From: Flavobacterium sp. ALJ2
Lineage (GTDB): Bacteria > Bacteroidota > Bacteroidia > Flavobacteriales > Flavobacteriaceae
NCBI RefSeq assembly: GCF_015594725.1
Contig: NZ_JADNRC010000001.1
Location: forward strand, 186,001 to 250,000
Length of the DNA: 64,000 nucleotides
Direction: 5' to 3'
In this document: piece after piece, positions 1 through 6,973 of the stretch
How the letters are laid out: each line of letters starts with the position of its first letter
How positions within the stretch are numbered: the first letter of the stretch is position 1
Translations under genes and position numbers: made by a program
The notes under the pieces: model-generated
Database searches by the model: none
What the model was told of the DNA's origin: nothing
What the model saw: the letters and a program-made list of their open reading frames with translations, nothing else

Positions 1-722
1 AATATCTTGGTATTGATGAGTTAAATCAAATCTTGCGAGAAGAAATTGCAGGTTTATTGTCAGAAACTAACACAGGAGAGGCTACCGAATTTCTTATTCC
101 TATTCAGACAAAGCCATATGTTTTAATGGTGGTAGGGGTAAATGGAGTAGGAAAGACTACAACTATAGGGAAATTAGCTTATCAGTTTAAAAAAGCGGGT
201 TATAAAGTAGTGTTAGGTGCAGCAGATACTTTTCGTGCAGCAGCAATTGACCAATTGCAAATTTGGGCTGATCGTGTAGATGTGCCGATTGTAAGACAAA
301 ATATGGGTAGTGATCCAGCATCAGTAGCATTTGATACCTTACAATCTGCAGTAGCACAAAATGCAGATGTAGTAATAATTGATACTGCAGGGCGTTTACA
401 CAACAAAATTAATTTGATGAACGAACTTACAAAAGTAAAACGCGTAATGCAAAAAGTTGTAGCCGATGCACCGCACGATGTACTTTTGGTTTTGGATGGT
501 TCAACTGGTCAAAATGCTTTTGAACAAGCTAAGCAGTTTACAGCAGCAACCGAAGTAACAGCCCTAGCTGTAACCAAATTAGATGGCACTGCCAAAGGTG
601 GTGTTGTAATTGGTATTTCGGATCAGTTTAAAATTCCTGTAAAATACATTGGTGTTGGTGAAGGAATTGAAGACTTACAGGTTTTTAATAAGTACGAGTT
701 TATAGATAGTTTCTTTAAATAA
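1..722 (+). CDS. ftsY: Signal recognition particle receptor FtsY (5' end missing)
   Basis: The frame is open from base 3, so the true start lies upstream and only the C-terminal NG domain is present. FtsY is the membrane-associated SRP receptor GTPase that docks ribosome-SRP complexes at the Sec translocon. Visible SRP-GTPase motifs are the P-loop GVNGVGKTTT, the insertion motif AADTFRAAA, the G3 box DTAGR, the TKLDGTAKGG motif and the C-terminal GVGEGIEDL. The ORF start at base 33 is only an internal TTG. A small membrane protein gene follows 7 bp downstream and a terminator at 978-1017 closes the unit. Family assignment is secure. Confidence 0.96.
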   Translation, partial: YLGIDELNQILREEIAGLLSETNTGEATEFLIPIQTKPYVLMVVGVNGVGKTTTIGKLAYQFKKAGYKVVLGAADTFRAAAIDQLQIWADRVDVPIVRQNMGSDPASVAFDTLQSAVAQNADVVIIDTAGRLHNKINLMNELTKVKRVMQKVVADAPHDVLLVLDGSTGQNAFEQAKQFTAATEVTALAVTKLDGTAKGGVVIGISDQFKIPVKYIGVGEGIEDLQVFNKYEFIDSFFK

Positions 723-729
723 TTTCAAG

Positions 730-900
730 ATGAGTTTTAATACTATTCCTCCAATATATTTTTATTTTGGCAGCATCCTTTCTTTTGTTTTGTCTAATAT
801 TTTTAGAGAACAAAATCTAACAGTATATTACATTTTATTGATAATAGGTGTTATTTTGTTTCTTCTTGGTCTTCTTAGAAGGATACAAACAAAAAGATGA
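730..900 (+). CDS. Small two-helix membrane protein (56 aa), unknown function
   Basis: A 56-codon frame starts with ATG 7 bp after the ftsY stop and ends in TGA. The protein is hydrophobic. One likely transmembrane helix covers residues 10-24 and a second residues 33-50. Between them is a short polar loop containing NIFREQN, and the protein ends in a basic tail (LLRRIQTKR). Spacing and strand suggest co-transcription with ftsY. I do not recognise the family. The alternative is a chance frame, but the two clean helices and positive tail argue that it is real. Confidence 0.5.
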   Translation: MSFNTIPPIYFYFGSILSFVLSNIFREQNLTVYYILLIIGVILFLLGLLRRIQTKR

Positions 901-977
901 TTTAATAAGGAGATATTTTTAATGTCGTTTTATAATATAAAGCTTTTCGTTATTAGGATAAGCTTTGTTTAATGTAT

Positions 978-1017
978 AAAAAACCAAGGAAAACTTATCG
1001 TATTCGTTGGTTTTTTT
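978..1017 (+). terminator. Intrinsic terminator after ftsY/small membrane protein
   Basis: A 10-bp A/T-rich arm AAAAAACCAA pairs with TTGGTTTTTT across a 19-nt loop, followed by a run of T. It lies 77 bp after the small ORF stop. The long loop makes it moderately convincing. Just upstream, AAAGCT and AGCTTT around 938-965 could form another weak hairpin. Confidence 0.55.
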
Positions 1018-1096
1018 GCTTTATAGATAAGTCTGAATAAATGGAATAGTTTATTGGGTTTTGGCATTTTTTTCTTCTTTATCAATTTTATAAAGT

Positions 1097-1104
1097 TAAC
1101 TTTG
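1097..1104 (+). promoter_or_regulatory. Bacteroidota -7 promoter element upstream of the structured RNA
   Basis: TAACTTTG matches the Bacteroidota -7 consensus TAnnTTTG exactly. Transcription would begin near 1110, about 25 nt before the structured RNA and 130 nt before the lipoprotein start codon. No good -33 TTG box is seen at the usual spacing. Confidence 0.45.
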
Positions 1105-1134
1105 TGTTTAATAAAAAGCATCCATAATTACCGT

Positions 1135-1220
1135 GAAGTTTTAGCCCTGATAGGAGCGGTATCCTTTATTGTGATTTCTTTTTCATAATAAAGATATAGC
1201 GAATAGCAGGAAGTAGCTTC
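1135..1220 (+). ncRNA. Structured RNA resembling the Flavo-1 motif, copy 1
   Basis: The conserved blocks AGCCCTGATAGGAGCG, ATCC, AAGATATAGCG, AGCAGGA and TAGCTTCT occur in the same order as in the second copy at 28155-28260 (other strand). GAAG (1135-1138) can pair with CTTC (1217-1220). The central arms 1165-1174 and 1183-1192 pair over 10 bp with one G-U. The arm sequence differs from copy 2 while pairing is kept, which is direct evidence for RNA structure. I recall the pattern as Rfam Flavo-1 but cannot confirm it. It ends 20 nt before a lipoprotein ATG with no terminator between, so it may be a 5' leader. Confidence 0.7.
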
Positions 1221-1240
1221 TCAAAAATAAATAAATTATA

Positions 1241-1684
1241 ATGAAAAATGTATTTAAAATTCTCTTAGTATCATTTTTGTTTGTTGCTTGTCAACAGAAA
1301 ATAGAGCCTGCCGATATTGCTAAATTAAATGGATATTGGGAGATTGAAAAAGTAGTTTTTGACAAGGGTGAGGATAAAGATTATGGAATGAATGAGAGCT
1401 ATGATTATTTTATGATCGGATCTGATAATGCAGGAACTCGCCAAAAAGTAATGCCACAATTGGATGGAACTTTTGTAACAAATGATGTGCATGAGGATGT
1501 AAAAGTTAGATTTAAAGAAGGTAAAGCCTTTTTAGACTATTCAACACCTTATATGAAATGGAGTGAAGAATTAATTGCTTTAACAGATAGTGAATTAGTG
1601 CTGTTAAATGCGGAGAAGAAAGAGTATCATTATAAAAAAGCAGGACCAATTAATATTACAGACAATGGCAAAAAGACTAAATAA
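1241..1684 (+). CDS. Small lipoprotein, lipocalin-like, unknown function
   Basis: This is a 147-aa protein. It has a type II signal peptide with hydrophobic residues 6-15 and a lipobox FVAC placing the lipidated cysteine at residue 17, so it should be anchored to a membrane facing the periplasm or surface. The mature part opens with LNGYWEIEKVVFDKG, reminiscent of the lipocalin-like lipoproteins common in Bacteroidota, in which a tryptophan-containing first strand begins a small beta barrel. No catalytic motif is seen. The last 20 bp overlap the start of the DUF721 gene, so the two are translationally coupled. The structured RNA lies just upstream. Function is not predicted. Confidence 0.85.
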   Translation: MKNVFKILLVSFLFVACQQKIEPADIAKLNGYWEIEKVVFDKGEDKDYGMNESYDYFMIGSDNAGTRQKVMPQLDGTFVTNDVHEDVKVRFKEGKAFLDYSTPYMKWSEELIALTDSELVLLNAEKKEYHYKKAGPINITDNGKKTK

Positions 1685-1961
1685 TCAGAGTAGCGTTGGT
1701 GATATTTTGCAAAAAATTATCCAGGTAAATAAGCTCCAGCCTGGTATGGATCAGATTGATGTAAAAGAGGCATGGCGACAACTGATGGGGAATGGTGTAA
1801 ATAGTTATACCCGAAATGTAGTTTTAAAAGGAACTACATTATATGTAGAACTTACATCATCAGTTTTAAGAGAGGAACTGACTCATGGAAAATCAAAAAT
1901 CATTACAATGATAAATGAAGAATTGCGTAGAGATGTAGTTCGTGATGTAGTTTTGAGATAG
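1665..1961 (+). CDS. DUF721 (DciA-like) protein
   Basis: This is a 98-aa protein of the DUF721 family. The family includes the replication-associated DciA of other bacteria, though the short Bacteroidota members have not been assigned a role that I can vouch for. The core reads DVKEAWRQLMGNGVNSYTRN, then a beta strand TLYVELTSSVLREEL and a final helix with repeated RRDVVRDVV. I chose the ATG at 1665 because it opens the typical N-terminus MAKRLNNQS. The frame stays open further upstream to 1608, but that part overlaps the lipoprotein gene. The 20-bp overlap suggests coupled translation. A bidirectional terminator follows. Confidence 0.85.
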   Translation: MAKRLNNQSSVGDILQKIIQVNKLQPGMDQIDVKEAWRQLMGNGVNSYTRNVVLKGTTLYVELTSSVLREELTHGKSKIITMINEELRRDVVRDVVLR

Positions 1962-1998
1962 ATAGTTTTCAGTCTCAGTACAAACAGAGTTATATAAA

Positions 1999-2032
1999 AA
2001 AGTCCCATTTCATTTGAAATGGGACTTTTTTT
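1999..2032. terminator. Bidirectional terminator between DUF721 gene and ndk
   Basis: The 14-bp arms AAAGTCCCATTTCA and TGAAATGGGACTTT are separated by 2 nt, with T runs on both strands. It serves the convergent genes on either side. Confidence 0.9.
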
Positions 2033-2077
2033 ATGATGTAAACTGTCATAGTAAAACTGTGACTGATTTACTGAATA

Positions 2078-2497
2078 CTAGAATTGCTCTCTTCCTGCAA
2101 AATGGAATGCACCTTCGATAGCAGCATTTTCGTCGCTATCAGAACCGTGAACTGCATTTTCTCCGATAGAAGTTGCATATGCTTTACGAATTGTTCCTTC
2201 AGCAGCTTCAGCAGGGTTTGTAGCTCCGATTAAAGTTCTGAAATCTTCAACAGCGTTGTCTTTTTCTAAAATTGCAGCAACAATTGGTCCGCGAGACATA
2301 AATTCTACTAATTCTCCGTAGAAAGGTCTTGCAGCATGAACAGCATAAAATGCTTGAGCATCAGCTACAGTTAATTGAGTTAATTTTAATGAAACGATTT
2401 TAAATCCTCCATTAGTAATCATTGCTAAGATATTTCCGATGTGTCCGTTTTGAACTGCATCTGGCTTAATCATTGTAAAAGTTCTATTTGTTGCCAT
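2078..2497 (-). CDS. ndk: Nucleoside diphosphate kinase
   Basis: This 139-aa cytosolic enzyme moves the gamma phosphate of ATP to nucleoside diphosphates through a phosphohistidine. The motif [15 protein letters not shown] gives the catalytic His117. [10 protein letters not shown] near the N-terminus and the nucleotide-binding [15 protein letters not shown] are also present. Length matches the family. It is a single-gene unit with a -7 box at 2521-2528 upstream and a bidirectional terminator downstream. Confidence 0.98.
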   Translation of the reverse strand: MATNRTFTMIKPDAVQNGHIGNILAMITNGGFKIVSLKLTQLTVADAQAFYAVHAARPFYGELVEFMSRGPIVAAILEKDNAVEDFRTLIGATNPAEAAEGTIRKAYATSIGENAVHGSDSDENAAIEGAFHFAGREQF

Positions 2498-2520
2498 TTT
2501 TGTTTTTATTAAATTTTGTG

Positions 2521-2528
2521 CAAAAATA
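2521..2528 (-). promoter_or_regulatory. Promoter -7 element of ndk
   Basis: On the minus strand this reads TATTTTTG, an exact TAnnTTTG match, 23 bp before the ndk ATG. A TTG lies 17 bp further upstream and could be the -33 box, slightly closer than the usual spacing. Confidence 0.6.
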
Positions 2529-2634
2529 GACTTTTTTTATGAATTCAATTTAATAAATTCATAATTAAAACTACACAGGCTGTCTTTATGATAATTAATG
2601 TTTAGAAATAGCGAATCGATTGCAATGTACTAGT

Positions 2635-2658
2635 ACAGACACACTGCAGTGTGTCTGT
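2635..2658. repeat. 24-bp perfect palindrome
   Basis: Both halves, ACAGACACACTG and its exact complement CAGTGTGTCTGT, meet with no spacer. The 10-bp palindrome GTACTAGTAC (2627-2636) abuts it. It lies 25 bp beyond the stop of the acyltransferase-like gene and more than 100 bp upstream of ndk. There is no T run on either strand, so it is not a standard terminator. It could be a terminator-like hairpin, a protein-binding site or a repeat. Confidence 0.75.
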
Positions 2659-2682
2659 GTTTTGCATATATGGTTAAGGAAA

Positions 2683-3954
2683 TTAAACCTTAAAAATAAG
2701 TTTGTTCTTGTAGAAAATCCATAAAATGAATGTCCAAATAGCAACATATGTGAGGGCACCAGCTAATGAAGCTGTCATTGGATTACTGAAAAATGGTGCA
2801 ATTCCAAAACGATATAAATAATCTAAAAGATTGATTTGTTGATCCGGATTATGTGGGTTTTTAAATTGAACCATTACCAATCCTTGCGGGATAATTTGAG
2901 AAAAGAAAAATACAATCATTGGATTTACTCCCCAAATCAAGAATAATTTAATTCCTTTTTTTAAGTTTAAAATATCAATAAGATAATATAACAATGCTAG
3001 ACAAGTAGTTGCTAGCCCCGCAGTATATAATACGTATGTACTTGTCCATAAGGATTTGTTTATTGGAAAAACAATACTCCAAATTTGAGCAACAATGATT
3101 AGAATTATACCAATGATTGCCATTTTTTTAGCAATCTCTATTTTGGGTATAGAAAGGTGTAATAACTGACCAATAAGTAAACCAATAATTCCAGTCGCAA
3201 TTGATGGAATTGTACTTAAAACACCTTCAGGATCCCATGTTATGGTTCCGCGGTACATATGCCCTTTTAATAAGATACTATCTATCCAAGAAGCCAGATT
3301 GGTGCCTTTATCAAAATTAGCTTCTCCAATTCCCGGAACAGGAATTAATGCCATTACTGCCCAATATCCTAATAATAAGAGTGAAGTAACTAGTATTTGT
3401 GTTCTTTGGTTAGATTTTAAATATAAAAGAGAGACTACAAAATATACAATTGCGATACGTTGTAGCACCCCTGGAAGCCTCACGTCTTGATACGCTTCAA
3501 TACCGCTGTAAGCCAAAAAGAGGTAAATAAATAGGATTGAAAAGGCTAGAATATTTTTTATTTTAGAGCTAAAATTACCCATTAATGCATATCCTACTGC
3601 AATAGTTATGATTAATCGACCAATAAGCAACGGAATACCTTCGAGCCCAAAAAGTTGTATTTTGGCAAAGAAATTAAAGAAAATTCCAAGACAAAACATT
3701 CGTAACGAACGTACTACTATTTTATTAAAAGTTTTGCTGTCAAAGGTTTTTGTAGGCATTGCAAAAGAAACGGCAACTCCCATAATGAAGATGAAAAATG
3801 GAAAAACCAAATCCGTTGGTGTGCAACCATGCCACTCAGAATGTAATAGAGGAGGGTAAATAGCGCTCCAGCTTCCTGGATTATTGACGATTGTCATTAA
3901 TAAAATAGTTAATCCTCTGAAGACATCTAGTGAAATCAAACGCTCTCTGGTCAT
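2683..3954 (-). CDS. DUF5009/HGSNAT-like membrane acyltransferase homologue
   Basis: This is a 423-aa polytopic membrane protein with roughly ten hydrophobic helices. The N-terminus RERLISLDVFRGLTI, followed by the polar loop HSEWHGCTPTDLVFPFFIFIMG, is typical of the family that includes heparan-alpha-glucosaminide N-acetyltransferase and the bacterial NagX-like proteins (DUF1624/DUF5009). The conserved His in LLHSEWHG is the residue implicated in acetyl transfer in the lysosomal enzyme. The family is often linked to amino-sugar use, but no amino-sugar gene lies nearby here. It appears to be transcribed alone. Substrate is unknown. Confidence 0.85.
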   Translation of the reverse strand: MTRERLISLDVFRGLTILLMTIVNNPGSWSAIYPPLLHSEWHGCTPTDLVFPFFIFIMGVAVSFAMPTKTFDSKTFNKIVVRSLRMFCLGIFFNFFAKIQLFGLEGIPLLIGRLIITIAVGYALMGNFSSKIKNILAFSILFIYLFLAYSGIEAYQDVRLPGVLQRIAIVYFVVSLLYLKSNQRTQILVTSLLLLGYWAVMALIPVPGIGEANFDKGTNLASWIDSILLKGHMYRGTITWDPEGVLSTIPSIATGIIGLLIGQLLHLSIPKIEIAKKMAIIGIILIIVAQIWSIVFPINKSLWTSTYVLYTAGLATTCLALLYYLIDILNLKKGIKLFLIWGVNPMIVFFFSQIIPQGLVMVQFKNPHNPDQQINLLDYLYRFGIAPFFSNPMTASLAGALTYVAIWTFILWIFYKNKLIFKV

Positions 3955-4104
3955 AATGTTTTGGTAATAGGTTAGTTTTTGTTTTAAAAGTTGTTAATTT
4001 GGTTTAGAGGGTAATAATTTCAGAAGTAAGCGGTTATTTATTTTCTTATGATTATTACTTTATTGTTTTGTTCTTAAGAGCCTGTCTAAATTTTGAACGG
4101 ATTC

Positions 4105-5694
4105 TTATATTGTTATAACATTAAAATTAGATTCTAATGGTTTTAATTCTTTAATTAAAAGCGGAATTAATTCTTCACCATTTTCCAGATAAAATTCCGA
4201 AAAATTGGCTTGGCGTTCCTGTAAGCTTCTGTTAGGGAATAATTCATTTTGCAAGTTGGTAATACGTTGCAAAATATCATTTAACTTTCTTTTTTGAGCT
4301 TTTAATAATCTTTTTTCAAGGTTTTCTAATCCTTTTATTTGTTTAATTTCTTGTGCTTTTACAGCTCCTGTAAACGATTTGTCAGTTTGATTTGCCAATT
4401 CATAAAGATATTCGAATTGCTTCTGTAAAATCTCTTTTTGAGGTGTTAAATCAATAGAAAATGGAGATAATTCTCTTGTGCTTTTATTGATTAAATTTTC
4501 TTGCTTTGAGAATAAATCGCTCCATGATAGATTTAATTGATCCGCTTTTTTGACTTGTTTTTCAGTTGCTAAAAGTACCGAATTTCTAATTAAAAGCATT
4601 GGAAAAGTAATCTTTACGGTCTCAAAAAAGGACTTTAATTCTAACCAATAGGCGATTTCTCCACCTCCGCCAATATAGCATAAATTTGGTAGAATAATTT
4701 CCTGATATAGCGGACGCATAATCACATTTGGACTGAATTTTTCGGGATTACTTTCTGTTAAATCGAAGATTTCTTGTTTGGTAAATTCAATTCGGGTATT
4801 GTTTATTTTATATTTTCCATTTTCAAGAATAATACGTTCGCGTAATTCATCTTCGATATAAAATAAATTAATCTCACGAGGATTTACCTGAATTGTATAA
4901 TCTTTTAGTTTTTCAATAGTTTCCTGAACGGCTTTATAAGAAGATTGGGATTCTAGTTCTTCTTTTATATAAGGAATAAAGGCACGTTTTAAATCGGTAT
5001 TGTCGGCATCTAGAATTACTAAACCTTGTGAAGCAAATAAACTATTTGCTAAATAACGAGTTGCATCTGCAAGGTTATCATGCTTTAAATAAGCTTCCTT
5101 GAATATTTTTTTTAAGACGTTGGCATTAGTGCTAGAACCTAATTCTAAAGCATATATTTCGAAAAAACCGTCAAGCCCTTTTGTTGATAATCTGCCTACA
5201 GGTCCACTACTTTCAGCATTCCATCGGAATTTTTTACCTTTAAAATTGAAGTAATTAATCTCTTCAAAATCATGATCTTCGGTTGCCATCCAATAAATGG
5301 GAACAAAGTTATAAGAAGGATATTTTAACTTTAATTCGGTGGTAAGGTTTATTGTAGAAATGATTTTATACAAAAAATATAGAGGGCCACTAAATAAGTT
5401 TAATTGATGCCCAGTTGTTACTGTAAATGTATTTGGAAGCGCTAATGCTTCAATATTTTGTTTGGTTGAATCCGAAAGTTCAATCGTAGCATACTGCTCT
5501 TTTAAGACAGAAACCAAAGGCACTCTATTGTTATCATCGAAATTTTGTTGTTTTTCGATGATTTGTTTCTCAAAGTTTTCCAGTATTGGAAAATTATTAT
5601 ATAGCGGTTTTAAATCCGATTTTTGCTCTAAATAATCATGTATCAATGTTGAAAAATATCCTGAGGTTTGGTAGCTGATACAGTCGGTTGGCAT
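4105..5694 (-). CDS. bshC: Bacillithiol biosynthesis cysteine-adding enzyme BshC
   Basis: BshC catalyses the last step of bacillithiol synthesis, joining cysteine to glucosaminyl-malate. The 529-aa protein starts MPTDCISYQTSGYFS and has the family motifs TGHQLNLFSGPLYFLYK, MATEDHDFEEINYF and YIGGGGEIAYW. It ends with a long coiled-coil region (about residues 420-500). The frame extends to 5733, but a TAnnTTTG-like sequence sits directly before that first ATG, so transcription would begin inside the extra 13 codons and I prefer the ATG at 5694. No bshA or bshB is in the window. Confidence 0.93.
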   Translation of the reverse strand: MPTDCISYQTSGYFSTLIHDYLEQKSDLKPLYNNFPILENFEKQIIEKQQNFDDNNRVPLVSVLKEQYATIELSDSTKQNIEALALPNTFTVTTGHQLNLFSGPLYFLYKIISTINLTTELKLKYPSYNFVPIYWMATEDHDFEEINYFNFKGKKFRWNAESSGPVGRLSTKGLDGFFEIYALELGSSTNANVLKKIFKEAYLKHDNLADATRYLANSLFASQGLVILDADNTDLKRAFIPYIKEELESQSSYKAVQETIEKLKDYTIQVNPREINLFYIEDELRERIILENGKYKINNTRIEFTKQEIFDLTESNPEKFSPNVIMRPLYQEIILPNLCYIGGGGEIAYWLELKSFFETVKITFPMLLIRNSVLLATEKQVKKADQLNLSWSDLFSKQENLINKSTRELSPFSIDLTPQKEILQKQFEYLYELANQTDKSFTGAVKAQEIKQIKGLENLEKRLLKAQKRKLNDILQRITNLQNELFPNRSLQERQANFSEFYLENGEELIPLLIKELKPLESNFNVITI

Positions 5695-5912
5695 AAGTAT
5701 TGGTTTATATTTAATAGCTGTAAATTTAATCAAAATTTATACTTAAAAATGGATTTAACTATTGCTTATGATTTGATTTTTATAAAAACATATAATTATC
5801 TAAAAATCAATAAGTTAAAATCCGCATAAGAAAATACTTGTTTTTGAATTTGTTTATTTGAAAAATAATTTGCAAAATTTGCATCAGAAAATAAATCATT
5901 AACCAATTAATA

Positions 5913-6066
5913 ACGAAGACAATGTTTGTATTAAACCTTACCTCTCAAAACATCACATCAGAATTAGATTCTGTTGTCATGTGTCTTCGTGGCTTTTCGC
6001 AATCATAGCAAATCAATTTTAGATATATGAATAAGCCCGAAGGAAATTAACTTTCGGGCTTTTTTT
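5913..6066 (+). ncRNA. Orphan transcription unit: small RNA or 28-codon mini-gene
   Basis: This stretch follows no plus-strand gene yet ends in a strong terminator (6034-6066). It contains a 9-bp inverted repeat, ACGAAGACA at 5913-5921 and TGTCTTCGT at 5982-5990. It also has a 28-codon frame from ATG 5922 to TAG 6008 that begins MFVLNLTSQN and lies mostly inside the repeat. TAATTTG/AAATTTG sequences at about 5870-5892 resemble -7 boxes. It may be a small RNA, or a peptide gene whose start codon is folded into a stem. It lies 120 bp before the RtcB cluster but is separated from it by the terminator. Confidence 0.45.
6034..6066 (+). terminator. Strong intrinsic terminator of the orphan unit
   Basis: The 8-bp GC-rich arms AGCCCGAA and TTCGGGCT flank an 11-nt loop and are followed directly by six T. 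Confidence 0.9.
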
Positions 6067-6107
6067 ATTCTAGACACTTCAAAAAATTCCCGATACCCCG
6101 AACTCAA

Positions 6108-6126
6108 TTTATCTATTGGAGATAAA
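6108..6126. promoter_or_regulatory. Inverted repeat upstream of the RtcB-PrfH cluster
   Basis: TTTATCT and AGATAAA form a perfect 7-bp inverted repeat around ATTGG, 60 bp before the first start codon of the cluster. It is a possible operator or leader hairpin. No RtcR-type activator gene or clear sigma-54 site is seen. Confidence 0.3.
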
Positions 6127-6186
6127 ATGCTTTTGTCTTGTATTTTTTAATACTTGACAGGAAAACTATAATTTAAATTTTTTAAA

Positions 6187-6969
6187 ATGGATAATTATCT
6201 TTTAGATGATTACATCCAATGTAGTCGTTTAAAGAAAAAAAGGCAAAAAAAGAGATTAGTTAAAGAGGATTTTGAAAAACAATTAATTCAGCTAGATAAG
6301 CTTGAAGGTGAACTTTGGAAAAAGAAAAGATGTTTGCCTTTAGTTCCTTTAGCAACGCCTTACCAAAAAGGATGGCAGCGCTATTTTGTATTAAGGGAAG
6401 ATATAGCAAGATCTAAAGAGGCATTGTTCTATAAAACGGTATTGGAAAAGATAAATACAGTACAATATTCTTCTGATAAATCTTTTAAGAAAAAGAAAAA
6501 GAGAAAAAGAAAACATGTATATGTTGAAAAACTTCAGACTCTAAAAGAGTTTTCAGAATCGGAATGGAGAAGCCCAAAATTAGCTTTGACTGAGAAAGAA
6601 AAAACACATTTTTATAAAAGGGAACGTTGGTGTCCTAATTGTAAACGCTATAAAGTACATTATGTATTTAATGAACCTTGGCGCTATGTATTACGTGTCA
6701 GGCCAAATATGATAACACATACTAAAATGGTCGATGCAGTTTTAGAAAGTGAAATAGATAGGATAGAAAATTATCTAATAAGAAATTTTCTTCGAAATAC
6801 GATAATGAAAATGAAACATGGAAGTGTGAACAATTGGAGATGGAGAGAGAATAAACAATTGAAATATCAAAATCCATTAGACTACAAACAAATTCATACC
6901 GTAATGGATGAATATTATAAAGAAAAAGAATATCTAAATAGTGGGGAAAGAGACCCCAAAGATAAATAA
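6187..6969 (+). CDS. Highly basic CxxC protein heading the RtcB-PrfH cluster, unknown function
   Basis: This 260-aa protein has no family I recognise. It is very rich in Lys/Arg. Residues 13-23 and especially 101-110 (KKKKKRKRKH) are polybasic, consistent with RNA or ribosome binding. A CPNC knuckle at residues 149-152 precedes an aromatic-rich segment (YVFNEPWRYVLRVRPN), and a second W/R-rich patch (NNWRWRENK) lies near the C-terminus. There is no signal peptide or membrane helix, so it should be cytosolic. The stop is 4 bp before the rtcB ATG, which implies one transcript. The inferred role is in RNA recognition for the repair system. This is inference from context and charge only. Confidence 0.75.
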   Translation: MDNYLLDDYIQCSRLKKKRQKKRLVKEDFEKQLIQLDKLEGELWKKKRCLPLVPLATPYQKGWQRYFVLREDIARSKEALFYKTVLEKINTVQYSSDKSFKKKKKRKRKHVYVEKLQTLKEFSESEWRSPKLALTEKEKTHFYKRERWCPNCKRYKVHYVFNEPWRYVLRVRPNMITHTKMVDAVLESEIDRIENYLIRNFLRNTIMKMKHGSVNNWRWRENKQLKYQNPLDYKQIHTVMDEYYKEKEYLNSGERDPKDK

Positions 6970-6973
6970 TACA

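Noticed and set aside
1608-1664. 19-codon upstream extension of the DUF721 frame
   Set aside because: It lies wholly inside the lipoprotein gene and the family N-terminus begins at the ATG at 1665.
5695-5733. Longer BshC start
   Set aside because: A promoter-like box directly precedes it, so the codons would hardly be transcribed, and MPTDC is the usual kind of start for the family.
6154-6173. TTGACA followed by TATAAT before the RtcB cluster, resembling a sigma-70 promoter
   Set aside because: The two hexamers are only about 8 bp apart instead of 17, and Bacteroidota do not use this consensus.
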